In this document: piece by piece, positions 27,885 to 37,285 of the stretch
Numbering within the stretch: position 1 is the first letter of the stretch
Layout of the letters: the number at the start of each line of letters is the position of its first letter
Assembly: GCA_040702975.1 (NCBI GenBank)
Contig: CP159990.1
Location: 1,550,001-1,614,000 of the forward strand
DNA: 64,000 bases
Source: Roseburia hominis
GTDB lineage: Bacteria; Bacillota; Clostridia; Lachnospirales; Lachnospiraceae
Reading direction: 5' to 3'
Notes under the pieces: generated by a model
Told to the model about the DNA's origin: nothing
The model's input: only the letters and a program-made list of their open reading frames with translations
The model's database searches: none
Translations under genes and position numbers: made by a program

Positions 27885-27913
27885 TTGTATCAGAGCCGGG
27901 AAATGTGTAAAAT
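27885..27913 (+). promoter_or_regulatory. Probable promoter of the M16C peptidase gene
   Basis: TTGTAT (27885-27890), a 17-bp spacer and TAAAAT (27908-27913). It lies 72 bp before the ATG, which has a GCGGAGG ribosome binding site. Confidence 0.55.
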
Positions 27914-27984
27914 AGAGTTTATGAAGTAAGAGCCAGGATATCATAGTATATATGCTGGCAAATTAGTTTGCGGAGGAAAATGAA

Positions 27985-30909
27985 ATGGATTTAACAAAAC
28001 TGACTGCATATGAGATCATAGAGCAAAGAGAGCTTCCTGATTTGAAATCAGAAGGGGCCTTGCTGCGCCACAAAAAGAGCGGTGCCAGAATACTTCTGAT
28101 CTCTAACGACGATGACAATAAGGTATTCAACATTGCGTTTCGGACGCCTACGACGAACAGTACCGGAGTTCCGCACATCATGGAGCATACAGTGCTCTGC
28201 GGTTCCGAGAAATTTCCGGCGAAGGATCCCTTTGTGGAGCTGGTAAAGGGGTCTCTCAACACATTCTTGAATGCCATGACCTACCCGGATAAGACGGTAT
28301 ATCCGGTTGCAAGCTGTAACGACAAGGATTTCCAGAATCTGATGGACGTCTATATGGACGCAGTTCTGCACCCCAATATTTACAAGCATCAGGAGATCTT
28401 CCGTCAGGAAGGCTGGAGCTACGAGTTGGAGGAGCCGGATGGAGAACTGATCTATAACGGCGTGGTATATAATGAGATGAAGGGAGCCTTCTCCTCGCCG
28501 GACGGAGTGCTCGACCGGGTGATCTTAAACTCCCTGTTCCCGGATACCACTTATGCGAACGAATCCGGCGGTGACCCGGAGGAGATTCCGAATCTGACAT
28601 ATGAGGAATACCTGGATTTCCACCGGACCTATTATCACCCGTCCAACAGCTATATCTATCTCTACGGAGATATGGATATGGAGGAAAAACTGGAATGGCT
28701 GGACAGCGAGTACCTGTCTGCCTACGAGAAAAAAGAGGTGGAATCTACGATTGGATATCAGAAACCATTCGACAAAATGATTGATATTTCCAAGGAATAT
28801 TCCATAGCAAGCAATGAATCTTTGGAGGACAATACCTATTTATCCTACAATAAAGTGATTGGAACCAGTCTGGACCGCGAGCTGTATCTGGCTTTCCAGA
28901 TTCTGGATTATGCACTCCTTTCTGCGCCGGGGGCCGTTCTTAAGAAGGCTTTGCAGGAGGCAGGAATCGGCAAGGATATTACCGGGTCTTATGATAACAG
29001 TACCTATCAGCCGATTTTCTCGGTCATTGCGAAAAATGCCAATGCGTGCCAGAAGGAAGAATTTGTAGGGATCATTGAAGATACCCTTCGCTTGCTTGTG
29101 GAGAAGGGAATCGACAAGAAATCACTTTTGGCGGGAATCAATTATCATGAATTCCGTTACCGGGAGGCTGATTTCGGAGGATTTCCCAAGGGACTGATGT
29201 ATGGACTTCAAATCTTCGACAGCTGGCTGTATGACGACAGCAAGCCATTTATCCATGTAGAAGCGCTGGATACCTTTGCATTCTTAAAGGAACAGGTGAA
29301 TCAGGGATATTTTGAAGGTCTGATCCAGACCTATTTGCTGGACAATACGCATGGCTCTATCGTGACGGTCGTGCCGGAGCGGGGAAGAACGGCGCGGATG
29401 GATGCGCAGCTTCGGGAGAAATTAAAGGCATATAAGGAATCCTTGACAGAGGAAGAGATTAAGAAGCTGGTGGAGGATACGAGGGCGCTGAGGGCTTATC
29501 AGGATGAACCGACGCCACAGGAGGATCTGGAGAAGATACCGATGCTGTCCCGGGAGGACATTTCCCGCGAGATCGCGCCGGTCTATAATGAAGAGATGCA
29601 GATCGCAGGCATTCCGGTCGTGTTCCATGAAATCGAGACGAACGGAATCGGATATCTGGATCTGATGTTTGACCTGTCCGATGTTCCGGCTGAGATGCTG
29701 CCCTATGTGGGAATTCTGCAGGCCGTGCTCGGCATCATTGATACAGAGCATTACGAATATGGAGAATTGTTTAATGAGATCAATGTAAATACAGGCGGAA
29801 TCGGAACCTCTCTGGAGCTGTATCCGGATGTGACGAAAGTCAGGGAAAAAGAGTTCAAGGCGACGATTGAGATGAAAACGAAGGCTCTTTATGATAAGAT
29901 TCCATTTGCGCTTCAGATGATGCAGGAAATCCTGGTATGTTCCAAACTCCGCGATGAAAAGCGGATCAAGGAGATCCTGGATATGACCAAATCCCGCCTG
30001 CAGACCCGTTTCCTTACGGCAGGCCATTCGGCGTCGGCGCTGCGTGCGATGTCCTACAAATCCCCGCTGTCCAGATTCAAGGATATGACGGCAGGAATTG
30101 AATATTATCAGTGTGTGAGCCGTCTTACCAGCCGGTTCGAGGAGGAGAAGGAGCAGCTTATGGACGCCCTGGAATCTCTTACGCACCTGTTGTTCAGGAA
30201 AGGCAATATGATGGTCAGCTATACGTCTGCAAGGGAAGGCCTTGGCGTTTTGGAGGAAGGTCTTCGTAAGTTGAATGCGGCATTGTTTGAGGAGAAGACG
30301 CCGGGAACTGCCTGCGTGATTCAGTGCGAGAAGAAGAATGAAGGATTTAAGACGTCCTCCAAGGTACAGTTCGTGGCCAAGGCCGGGAATTTCATAGACG
30401 CAGGATGTGAGTACAGCGGAGCCCTTCAGATTCTGAAGGTGATCATGAGCTACGAATACCTTTGGGTAAATATTCGTGTAAAAGGCGGCGCTTACGGTTG
30501 TATGAGCAGCTTTAACCGAATCGGAGAAGGATATTTCGTTTCCTATCGCGATCCGAACCTGGCAAAGACACTGGAGGTCTATGACGGCGTGCCTGAGTAT
30601 CTGCGGAATTTTACGGTCAGCGACAGAGACATGACAAAATACATCATCGGAACGATCAGTAATATTGACCAGCCGATGACGCCTGCCGCAAAGGGAGACC
30701 GTTCCATGAACCTGTACATGAATCATGTCAGTGAAGAGGTGATCCGAAAGGAGCGTATGGAAATCTTAAATGCAACCCAGGAGGATATCCGTGCGCTGGC
30801 AGATGTTGCGGAAGCAGTTCTTTCCCACGATCAGATCTGCGTCATTGGAAATGAAGCGAAGATTGAGGAGGATAAGAGCGCATTTACAGAAGTGAAGGAT
30901 TTGTTTTAG
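27985..30909 (+). CDS. M16C-family (presequence protease-like) zinc metallopeptidase
   Basis: 974 aa, the usual size of the single-chain M16C clamshell peptidases. The inverted zinc motif HxxEH is in PHIMEHTVLCGS (about residues 65-76), with the distal Glu expected near GVVYNEMKGAFSSP. Four homologous alpha/beta domains can be followed. It probably degrades peptides in the cytoplasm, since no signal peptide is seen. It stands alone, with its own promoter. Confidence 0.92.
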   Translation: MDLTKLTAYEIIEQRELPDLKSEGALLRHKKSGARILLISNDDDNKVFNIAFRTPTTNSTGVPHIMEHTVLCGSEKFPAKDPFVELVKGSLNTFLNAMTYPDKTVYPVASCNDKDFQNLMDVYMDAVLHPNIYKHQEIFRQEGWSYELEEPDGELIYNGVVYNEMKGAFSSPDGVLDRVILNSLFPDTTYANESGGDPEEIPNLTYEEYLDFHRTYYHPSNSYIYLYGDMDMEEKLEWLDSEYLSAYEKKEVESTIGYQKPFDKMIDISKEYSIASNESLEDNTYLSYNKVIGTSLDRELYLAFQILDYALLSAPGAVLKKALQEAGIGKDITGSYDNSTYQPIFSVIAKNANACQKEEFVGIIEDTLRLLVEKGIDKKSLLAGINYHEFRYREADFGGFPKGLMYGLQIFDSWLYDDSKPFIHVEALDTFAFLKEQVNQGYFEGLIQTYLLDNTHGSIVTVVPERGRTARMDAQLREKLKAYKESLTEEEIKKLVEDTRALRAYQDEPTPQEDLEKIPMLSREDISREIAPVYNEEMQIAGIPVVFHEIETNGIGYLDLMFDLSDVPAEMLPYVGILQAVLGIIDTEHYEYGELFNEINVNTGGIGTSLELYPDVTKVREKEFKATIEMKTKALYDKIPFALQMMQEILVCSKLRDEKRIKEILDMTKSRLQTRFLTAGHSASALRAMSYKSPLSRFKDMTAGIEYYQCVSRLTSRFEEEKEQLMDALESLTHLLFRKGNMMVSYTSAREGLGVLEEGLRKLNAALFEEKTPGTACVIQCEKKNEGFKTSSKVQFVAKAGNFIDAGCEYSGALQILKVIMSYEYLWVNIRVKGGAYGCMSSFNRIGEGYFVSYRDPNLAKTLEVYDGVPEYLRNFTVSDRDMTKYIIGTISNIDQPMTPAAKGDRSMNLYMNHVSEEVIRKERMEILNATQEDIRALADVAEAVLSHDQICVIGNEAKIEEDKSAFTEVKDLF

Positions 30910-31024
30910 GGCGACAGAATACGGTATAGGGGAAAGTGTATATCTTAAGGCGATGGATAAAATATAAAAGAAATCATATGACAAAAAGATTATATAAACG
31001 ACATATATTACAGAAAGGGAAAAT

Positions 31025-31924
31025 ATGAGAGCAGATTACAAATCAGGATTTGTAACCTTGATCGGGCGGCCGAACGTAGGGAAGTCCACGCTTATGAATT
31101 ATCTGATCGGGCAGAAGATCGCGATTACGTCCAACAAGCCCCAGACGACCCGCAACAGGATCCAGACCGTCCTTACGACGGAAGAAGGGCAGATCGTTTT
31201 CGTGGACACGCCGGGAATTCACAAGGCGAAGAATAAGCTGGGGGAATATATGGTAAATGTTGCCGAGCGTACCTTAAATGAGGTGGACGTGGTGCTTTGG
31301 CTGGTAGAGCCGACCACGTTTATCGGGGCGGGAGAGCAGCATATCGTGCGGCAGCTTGAGCGCGTCAGGACGCCGGTCATTTTGGTGGTAAATAAAGCGG
31401 ATACCGTAAAAAAAGAGGAAATCTTACCGTGTATTGCAAAATACAGTGAGGTCTATGATTTTGCGGAGATCGTTCCGCTGTCTGCGAGAACGGGGGAGAA
31501 TACGGACGAGCTGCTTAAGGTCATTATGAAATATCTGCCCTACGGCCCGCAGTTTTATGACGAGGATACCATCACGGACCAGCCGGAGCGCCAGATCGTG
31601 GCGGAACTGATCCGGGAGAAGGCGCTGCACTGCCTGAATGAGGAGATTCCGCACGGAATCGCGGTGTCCATTGAGAAGATGAAAGCACGCAAAAAGGTGA
31701 TGGATATTGAGGCGACGATCATTTGTGAGCGGGAGTCTCATAAGGGGATCATCATCGGGAAACAGGGTGCGATGCTGAAAAAAATCGGCAGCACGGCGCG
31801 GTTCGAGATCGAAAAGATGCTGGATATGAAGGTGAATCTGCAGCTTTGGGTGAAGGTAAAGAAGGACTGGAGAGACAGTGATTTCCTGATTAAGAATTTT
31901 GGGTATCGGGAAGAGGACGAGTAG
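31025..31924 (+). CDS. era: GTPase Era
   Basis: A Ras-like GTPase plus KH RNA-binding domain that binds 16S rRNA during 30S maturation. G1 is GRPNVGKST, G3 DTPGIH and G4 NKAD. The C-terminal KH domain has the GKQGAMLKKIG loop. It is 299 aa, full length, with AGAAAGGGAAA before the ATG. The order era, yqzL-like, recO is the common Firmicute arrangement. Confidence 0.97.
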   Translation: MRADYKSGFVTLIGRPNVGKSTLMNYLIGQKIAITSNKPQTTRNRIQTVLTTEEGQIVFVDTPGIHKAKNKLGEYMVNVAERTLNEVDVVLWLVEPTTFIGAGEQHIVRQLERVRTPVILVVNKADTVKKEEILPCIAKYSEVYDFAEIVPLSARTGENTDELLKVIMKYLPYGPQFYDEDTITDQPERQIVAELIREKALHCLNEEIPHGIAVSIEKMKARKKVMDIEATIICERESHKGIIIGKQGAMLKKIGSTARFEIEKMLDMKVNLQLWVKVKKDWRDSDFLIKNFGYREEDE

Positions 31925-31936
31925 ATTTTTGAAGAG

Positions 31937-32125
31937 TTGTGGCTTTCACAAAAGAGATTCAGCGAGGAAGAAGTCTGTGGACTTTGGGAACTTTGTGTGA
32001 CGATAAGGACAGGTTTTTATGAAATGTCAAGGGATAGGGCTGAAAAAATGCTGGCAGATTTTATACAGTATAGCTTTTTAGTTCCGGGAAAACCTAATCT
32101 TATACAAAAAGCCCAGGTGTCATAA
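31937..32125 (+). CDS. Short ORF of unknown meaning between era and yqzL
   Basis: A 62-codon reading frame starting 12 bp after era (MWLSQKRFSEEEVCGLWELC and onward). No family is recognised. There is no strong ribosome binding site. The remaining 100 bp to the next gene hold nothing obvious. It may be a gene fragment or chance. Confidence 0.2.
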   Translation: MWLSQKRFSEEEVCGLWELCVTIRTGFYEMSRDRAEKMLADFIQYSFLVPGKPNLIQKAQVS

Positions 32126-32230
32126 AGATTGGTGCAGGATATTCTTTTTGCTGCGCTTGTCGGGTAAGAAAGTAGTTTAGCGCTGTATATGACACAGAGG
32201 CGAATCAGAAGAAAAGATGAGGTGGCCTTG

Positions 32231-32407
32231 ATGGATCAGCGATACTGGGAGCAGTTTGCAAAAACGGGAAAGGTAGAAGATTATCTCTTTTATAAGGGCA
32301 TGGAAATCTGCCAGAATATTATGAAAAAGTACGGGGACGAATGCAGTGAGTCAGTTGATAACGGTGACGGGAATGGTGCTGTCGGCATCACCGATTGGAG
32401 AATATGA
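32231..32407 (+). CDS. YqzL-like small protein
   Basis: 58 aa. The N-terminal half, MDQRYWEQFAKTGKVEDYLF, fits the YqzL pattern (aromatic, F, TG, acidic, YL) seen in the small protein between era and recO in Bacillus. The ATG at 32231 follows GAGGTGG. A longer frame opening at 32189 is less likely. The 3' end overlaps recO by 62 bp, so its last 20 residues are constrained by that gene. Function unknown. Confidence 0.65.
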   Translation: MDQRYWEQFAKTGKVEDYLFYKGMEICQNIMKKYGDECSESVDNGDGNGAVGITDWRI

Positions 32408-33098
32408 TAAACGGATCGTCATACTGACGAAGGAGCGGGGAAAGTTGTCGGCATTTGCCAAGGGGGCCAGGCGTCCCCAGAGCCATCTGGCAGGCGTGAC
32501 GACGCCCTGCTCTTTTGGCACGTTTGCACTCTATGAGGGCAGGACTTCCTACACGGTACAGTCTGCGGAGATTTCGAATTATTTTGCAGAGCTGAGAGGC
32601 GATGTGGAAGCGGCGTATTATGCATTTTATTTCCTGGAATTTGCGGACTATTATGCCCGGGAGGCAAATGACGAGAGGGAACTTCTGAAATTACTCTATC
32701 AGACCATGCGGGTGCTGACAAAAAGAGTGGTTCCACTAAAGCTGGTGCGTTACATATATGAACTGAAAGCCATCAGTATCAATGGCGAGGGCCCCCAGGT
32801 GTTCCAGTGCGTGGTCTGTGGAAATCGGGAAAGAAGCAGTATGTTCAGCGTGAAAAAGGGCGGTCTGGTGTGCGGGGAGTGTGACCGGGATGTATACGAC
32901 GGAATGCGGCTGAATACGTCGACCCTCTATGCGATGCAGTATGTGGTGTCATCGCCGGTCGAGAAGCTGTATACGTTCCGGCTAAGCGATGAGGTACAAG
33001 GCGAGTTCGGACGGGTGATGGAACGGTATATGGACGTCTATGTGGACCGGCGGTTCAAATCGCTGGAGATTTTGGAGCAGATTGTGGGTATGAAGTAG
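32346..33098 (+). CDS. recO: DNA repair protein RecO
   Basis: Works with RecF and RecR to load RecA on SSB-coated gaps. 250 aa, with an N-terminal OB fold ([22 protein letters not shown]) and a C-terminal helical domain. That domain carries a four-cysteine zinc site (CVVCGNRE and CGEC). The start is a GTG. It overlaps the yqzL-like gene. Confidence 0.94.
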   Translation: MSQLITVTGMVLSASPIGEYDKRIVILTKERGKLSAFAKGARRPQSHLAGVTTPCSFGTFALYEGRTSYTVQSAEISNYFAELRGDVEAAYYAFYFLEFADYYAREANDERELLKLLYQTMRVLTKRVVPLKLVRYIYELKAISINGEGPQVFQCVVCGNRERSSMFSVKKGGLVCGECDRDVYDGMRLNTSTLYAMQYVVSSPVEKLYTFRLSDEVQGEFGRVMERYMDVYVDRRFKSLEILEQIVGMK

Positions 33099-33120
33099 AA
33101 AAGGTAGAGGAGAAGGGAAA

Positions 33121-33639
33121 ATGGAATTGACGCATTTTGATGAAAATGGAAAGGCTTTGATGGTGGATGTCACCGCAAAAAACGATACGGAGCGTGTGGC
33201 TACAGCGACGGGAAAGATTACGGTAAGTAAAGAGGTATATGAGGCAATCGAAAATGGTACAGTTGGGAAAGGCGATGTGCTGGGGGTGGCGACGACCGCC
33301 GGAATTATGGGAGCGAAGCGGACTTCGGAGCTGATTCCTATGTGCCACATTCTTCTTCTGACGAACTGTAGGGTGCGGTTTGAGATGGTTCCGGAGGAGT
33401 CTGCGATTTATTGCTTCTGCACCGTGAAGGTGACAGGGAAGACCGGAGTGGAAATGGAGGCTTTGACCGGAGTCAGTGTGGCGCTTCTGACGGTTTACGA
33501 TATGTGCAAGGCAATCGATAAATCTATGGAGATCGGGGATATTTATCTGATCAGGAAGATTGGTGGTAAGAGCGGAGAGGTGAAGAATGCGAATCATCGA
33601 AAAGTGCAGGAACTTGCCGAAAAATTAAATATTTTGTAG
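33121..33639 (+). CDS. moaC: Cyclic pyranopterin monophosphate synthase MoaC
   Basis: Second step of molybdenum-cofactor synthesis. 172 aa, with [20 protein letters not shown] at the N-terminus, [15 protein letters not shown] in the middle and [23 protein letters not shown] near the end, all standard MoaC blocks. No other moa or moe gene is in the window. It follows recO by 22 bp with GGAGAAGGG before the ATG. Confidence 0.95.
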   Translation: MELTHFDENGKALMVDVTAKNDTERVATATGKITVSKEVYEAIENGTVGKGDVLGVATTAGIMGAKRTSELIPMCHILLLTNCRVRFEMVPEESAIYCFCTVKVTGKTGVEMEALTGVSVALLTVYDMCKAIDKSMEIGDIYLIRKIGGKSGEVKNANHRKVQELAEKLNIL

Positions 33640-33740
33640 TACGAGGAAGCGGGAAGAGTTTTCTACACACCGGGAGGCAGAGAATACGTCCATAAATCGG
33701 GCAAAAACGGAATGCATCTGGGAAAAAACAAGGATTCTAC

Positions 33741-33769
33741 TTGCAAAATATGGAATCTATCTGTATAAT
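33741..33769 (+). promoter_or_regulatory. Promoter of glyS
   Basis: TTGCAA (33741-33746), a 17-bp spacer and a perfect TATAAT (33764-33769). It lies 66 bp upstream of the glycyl-tRNA synthetase start. No T-box elements are seen in the short leader. Confidence 0.65.
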
Positions 33770-33835
33770 AGGATAATCATACCTTGTGACGGGGTGTTGA
33801 TTAAAAATTAAGAAGAGAATGCGAGGATTGGTATT

Positions 33836-35227
33836 ATGGTAGAAAAGACAATGGACAAAATTGTAGCTTTGGCAAAAAACAGAGGCTTTGTATATCCGGG
33901 GTCTGAAATCTACGGGGGACTTGCAAATACGTGGGATTACGGTAATCTTGGGGTAGAACTCAAGAATAACGTAAAGAAAGCCTGGTGGAAGAAGTTCGTT
34001 CAGGAGAATCCTTACAATGTAGGCGTCGACTGTGCGATTCTTATGAATCCCCAGACATGGGTTGCATCCGGTCACCTGGGAGGATTCAGTGATCCGCTTA
34101 TGGATTGTAAAGAGTGCCATGAGCGTTTCCGGGCAGATAAATTGATTGAAGATTATTCCAAAGAGCATGGAATCGAGCTGGAAGGAAGCATCGATGGCTG
34201 GACGCATCAGCAGATGGCTGATTTCGTAAGAGAGCACGAGATTCCGTGTCCGACTTGTGGTAAACATAATTTTACAGATATTCGTGAATTTAACCTGATG
34301 TTCAAGACATTCCAGGGCGTGACCGAGGACGCAAAGAACGTTGTATATCTTCGTCCGGAGACTGCACAGGGAATTTTCGTAAACTTTAAGAATGTACAGC
34401 GTACTTCCAGAAAGAAACTTCCGTTTGGTATCTGCCAGGTTGGTAAATCCTTCCGTAACGAGATTACACCGGGTAACTTCACATTCCGTACCCGTGAGTT
34501 CGAGCAGATGGAGCTGGAGTTCTTCTGCAAACCGGATACCGATCTTGAGTGGTTCGATTACTGGAAGAGCTACTGCCTGAACTGGCTGTTCACCCTGGGA
34601 CTTAAGAAAGAAGAAGTTCGTTACAGAGATCATGATAAAGAGGAACTTTCCTTCTACAGCAAGGCTACGACTGACGTAGAATTCCTGTTCCCATTTGGAT
34701 GGGGCGAGCTGTGGGGCATCGCAGACAGAACCGATTATGACCTGACTCAGCATCAGAATACGTCAGGACAGGATATGACCTACTTTGATGATGAGACCAA
34801 AGAGAAATATATCCCGTATGTAATCGAACCGTCACTTGGAGCTGACCGTATGGTACTTGCGTTCCTCTGCGGCGCTTACGATGAGGAAGAATTAGAGGGT
34901 GGAGACAAACGTACTGTTCTTCATTTCCACCCGGCTCTTGCTCCAGTCAAGATTGGTGTGCTTCCGCTTTCCAAGAAGCTGAACGAGGGAGCTGAGAAGA
35001 TCTATACCGAGCTTAGCAAATACTACAATTGTGAATTTGATGACCGTGGAAATATCGGTAAGAGATATCGTCGTCAGGACGAGATCGGAACTCCGTTCTG
35101 TGTAACGTATGACTTCGAGTCTGAGGAAGATGGCGCAGTGACCGTGCGTGACCGTGATACGATGGAGCAGGAAAGAGTTAAAATTGAAGATCTGAAGGCT
35201 TACTTTGAGAAGAAATTTGAGTGGTAA
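33836..35227 (+). CDS. glyS: Glycyl-tRNA synthetase (single-chain type)
   Basis: A class II synthetase of the alpha2 (archaeal/eukaryal-like) type, 463 aa, unlike the two-subunit enzyme of many bacteria. Visible features are [18 protein letters not shown] (motif 1 region), [33 protein letters not shown] (motif 2) and [12 protein letters not shown] (motif 3). A C-terminal anticodon-binding domain has [20 protein letters not shown]. Codon use is biased, as in the highly expressed nifJ. A terminator follows. Confidence 0.96.
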   Translation: MVEKTMDKIVALAKNRGFVYPGSEIYGGLANTWDYGNLGVELKNNVKKAWWKKFVQENPYNVGVDCAILMNPQTWVASGHLGGFSDPLMDCKECHERFRADKLIEDYSKEHGIELEGSIDGWTHQQMADFVREHEIPCPTCGKHNFTDIREFNLMFKTFQGVTEDAKNVVYLRPETAQGIFVNFKNVQRTSRKKLPFGICQVGKSFRNEITPGNFTFRTREFEQMELEFFCKPDTDLEWFDYWKSYCLNWLFTLGLKKEEVRYRDHDKEELSFYSKATTDVEFLFPFGWGELWGIADRTDYDLTQHQNTSGQDMTYFDDETKEKYIPYVIEPSLGADRMVLAFLCGAYDEEELEGGDKRTVLHFHPALAPVKIGVLPLSKKLNEGAEKIYTELSKYYNCEFDDRGNIGKRYRRQDEIGTPFCVTYDFESEEDGAVTVRDRDTMEQERVKIEDLKAYFEKKFEW

Positions 35228-35245
35228 GATTTAAAGGAAGAGGTG

Positions 35246-35283
35246 CTGCTGTTCGTGGAAAAATCCATGGGCAGCAGTTTTTT
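35246..35283 (+). terminator. Rho-independent terminator after glyS
   Basis: CTGCTG (35246) and CAGCAG (35272-35277) close a 14-bp stem that includes several G-T pairs, followed by six T. A 45-bp repeat unit begins three bases after the T-run. Confidence 0.88.
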
Positions 35284-35285
35284 GC

Positions 35286-35330
35286 TGCCAAGCATGCCTA
35301 AGTGAACGTCCGGTGGACGTTCATCTCGGC
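35286..35330 (+). repeat. Single 45-bp palindromic repeat unit (site 4)
   Basis: A consensus unit: TGCCAAGCATGCCTAAG, a perfect stem TGAACGTCC/GGACGTTCA with loop GGT, and tail TCTCGGC. It sits directly downstream of the glyS terminator. Confidence 0.93.
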
Positions 35331-35381
35331 TTTGTGAATACAACGGATAGGAAAAGCATACGACAGACAAAAAACGGCCAG

Positions 35382-35416
35382 TTCCTCTTTTTTATTTGAG
35401 GGATATGTGTTAGAAT
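35382..35416 (+). promoter_or_regulatory. Promoter-like 35-bp module (copy 1)
   Basis: TTCCTCTTTTTTATTTGAGG followed by GATATGTGTTAGAAT. It contains a small CCTC/GAGG inverted repeat and an extended -10 (TG-T-TAGAAT). The same module occurs at 54606-54640 with 34 of 35 bases identical. It lies 95 bp upstream of the DUF4869-like gene start. Confidence 0.5.
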
Positions 35417-35510
35417 CTATACATATTATTGTGTTTGCGTTTAAAGATTTTTACAAATTGGCAGGAATTAATCCTGCAAGATGAGTGCTTCCAGAAAGGA
35501 GGACTGCACC

Positions 35511-36050
35511 ATGTTAAAGATTATATTTGGAGAAACTGCAGGGGCAGTTTATCATCCCCCTACCTATTTTGACAACCGATACGAAGACGAGTGGATTACT
35601 GATCCGCTGTCGATTGAAATGATAAAAGACATTGATAACTCAGATGTGATCAGTGCCCACTTAATTCAAAGCCCGGTACTTGGCGCAATACCTGTCAAGG
35701 ATATTTCCGGAGGTGTAAAAACGTTGATTTTGATGGCATTTGATGAAAGCGGAAAAGTGTTCAATGCGTCTGCCTGTGGAGACAACTGTGCCAAGTGGAT
35801 CGTGAAGCTGGGTAGGCAGAAAGATTTGACCATCAATCTACATCATGTGATGGATTTTAGCTGCCAAGCATGCCCAAGTGAAGGTCCGGTGGACCTTCAT
35901 CTCGGCTGCCAAGCATGCCTAAGTGAAGATCCGGTGGATTTTCATCTTGGCAAGGCCATTGACTTTGAGGCCCTGATTGTGAATACTGGTAAGACTGTTC
36001 ATAGCTATGAAGAGTATTTGAAAGAAGCTTTGACCATAAAGGAGCGTTGA
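35511..36050 (+). CDS. DUF4869-like protein carrying a 30-residue repeat insertion
   Basis: 179 aa from the ATG at 35511, which follows a perfect AGGAGG. The pattern (LKIIFGE, DNRYEDEWITDPLSIEMIKDID, SPVLGAI, SGGVKTLILM, CGDNCAKWIVKLG, and IVNTGKTVHSYEEY near the end) agrees with what I recall of DUF4869 proteins of gut Firmicutes, which are about 150 aa. Residues 118-147 are two tandem copies of the repeat peptide, CQACPSEGPVDLHLG and CQACLSEDPVDFHLG. They interrupt an otherwise continuous region just before the conserved C-terminus. Function unknown. It is followed after 3 bp by a P-loop ATPase. Confidence 0.75.
   Translation: MLKIIFGETAGAVYHPPTYFDNRYEDEWITDPLSIEMIKDIDNSDVISAHLIQSPVLGAIPVKDISGGVKTLILMAFDESGKVFNASACGDNCAKWIVKLGRQKDLTINLHHVMDFSCQACPSEGPVDLHLGCQACLSEDPVDFHLGKAIDFEALIVNTGKTVHSYEEYLKEALTIKER
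35862..35951 (+). repeat. Two tandem 45-bp palindromic repeat units inside the DUF4869-like gene (site 5)
   Basis: Units 35862-35906 and 35907-35951 start on a codon boundary, in the same frame as in yfhO. Stems are TGAAGGTCC/GGACCTTCA (a paired C-G to G-C change relative to the consensus) and TGAAGATCC/GGATTTTCA (one wobble). The bases before them are GATTTTAGC. Confidence 0.93.
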
Positions 36051-36053
36051 TGT

Positions 36054-37019
36054 ATGAAGGGAAAATACCATATTGTTGTGCAAAATAACAGGCTCCGTTA
36101 TGAGTTGACTGTTTGCAGGAACATCACCATCATTCGTGGAGACAGTGCTACCGGGAAAACTACGCTCATCAACCTGATTGAACAGGCGGCTGAACTGGGT
36201 GAGAATTCTGGTGTAGATGTGGTCTGTGAACGGCCATGTCGTACTTTGAGTGGAAAGGACTGGAACCTGATTTTGCCACACATTCATGAGCAGATCATTT
36301 TCTTCGATGAGGAAAACCAGTTCATAAAATCTCAGGAGTTTGCAGCGGCAGTAAAAGCCTCGGACAATTACTTTGTGATTATCACGCGAGAGGATTTGCC
36401 AAACCTGCCTTATTCGGTGGAGGAAATTTACGGCATTCATATATCCGGCAAGTATCACGACTTACGGCGTACCTACAATGAGATGTATCGTATCTACAGT
36501 CCAGAGACATTTTCCGGAAAAGTGAAACCGGATTTGATTGTGGTTGAAGACTCTAACTCCGGCTATGAGTTTTTCAGTGCGGTATGTTCGGAGCATAATA
36601 TCAACTGTCTGAGTGCTAAAGGGAAATCAAACCTGAAACAGGTGGTTCCCCAAAGAGAGGGACAGATTTTGGTAGTGGCAGACGGTGCGGCTATTGGTTC
36701 TGAAATGAATGAACTGTATCAGATGATGAAGATCAATTCATGCATGAAATGTTATCTGCCGGAGTCTTTCGAATGGCTGATTTTGAAATCCGGCCAGATT
36801 GACGGCAAGGCTGTTCAGGATATTTTGGAGCATTCGGAGGATTTTATTGAAAGCCAGAAGTATTTTAGCTGGGAGCGTTTTTTCACTGCGCTTCTGGTGG
36901 AATATACGCAGAATTCTTATCTTAAATATAGCAAAAGCAAGCTGAATGAAGCCTATTTACGGGGCAAGTTGAAGCAAGCTATGTTGGCTGTGATGGAAGG
37001 CATTTGTTGGGAAAAGTAA
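36054..37019 (+). CDS. P-loop ATPase partner of the DUF4869-like protein
   Basis: 321 aa. The Walker A motif is RGDSATGKTT near residue 30. A Walker B-like EQIIFFDEEN lies at about residues 80-89. After that the protein has IVVEDSNSGYEFFSAV and, about 40 residues on, ILVVADGAAIGSEM. This order (ATPase then an acidic-residue domain) faintly recalls ATPase-TOPRIM proteins of the OLD type, but the resemblance is weak. It begins 3 bp after the DUF4869-like gene, so the two are a unit. Function not known. Confidence 0.7.
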   Translation: MKGKYHIVVQNNRLRYELTVCRNITIIRGDSATGKTTLINLIEQAAELGENSGVDVVCERPCRTLSGKDWNLILPHIHEQIIFFDEENQFIKSQEFAAAVKASDNYFVIITREDLPNLPYSVEEIYGIHISGKYHDLRRTYNEMYRIYSPETFSGKVKPDLIVVEDSNSGYEFFSAVCSEHNINCLSAKGKSNLKQVVPQREGQILVVADGAAIGSEMNELYQMMKINSCMKCYLPESFEWLILKSGQIDGKAVQDILEHSEDFIESQKYFSWERFFTALLVEYTQNSYLKYSKSKLNEAYLRGKLKQAMLAVMEGICWEK

Positions 37020-37087
37020 TTTCTCTGATATTGGATTGGGCCAGGCAAAAGCATGACAAAAATGATTAATAAAAACGTTTGATCAGA

Positions 37088-37160
37088 TAATCTTTTGAAT
37101 AAAAGGACAGAGGCAGATAAAAGAAATTTTTAAAAAGTTTCTTTTATCTGCTTTTTTCGT
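37088..37160 (+). terminator. Orphan glycine-riboswitch tail plus terminator
   Basis: TAATCTTT, then TAAAAGGACAGAGGCAGAT, then a 14-bp perfect stem GCAGATAAAAGAAA / TTTCTTTTATCTGC and six T. This closely matches the end of the true glycine riboswitch at 46347-46422 but has no aptamer in front of it. It can still act as terminator for the ATPase gene. It forms one end of a direct repeat around the catabolic island. Confidence 0.8.
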
Positions 37161-37252
37161 TTCAAAGGAAAGTACGCTATATGCAGTAGAATCCTGCAGA
37201 GCAGTATTCTATTTCGCATAAATGAGTAATATATTATTATATACAAAAAATA

Positions 37253-37266
37253 TGATAGCGCTTTCA
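37253..37266 (+). promoter_or_regulatory. Upstream LacI/CcpA-type operator
   Basis: TGATAGCGCTTTCA differs from the cre consensus at one position. Its centre is 153 bp upstream of the second operator, a distance that would allow DNA looping. Confidence 0.5.
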
Positions 37267-37285
37267 TATAATTCGCTAAAAATAC

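Noticed and set aside
29422..30726. 434-codon minus-strand ORF
   Set aside because: It mirrors the M16C peptidase gene in an opposite frame; composition and lack of motifs mark it as a shadow.
33770..33835. Possible T-box before glyS
   Set aside because: The leader after the promoter is only about 60 bases and lacks T-box motifs and a specifier loop.
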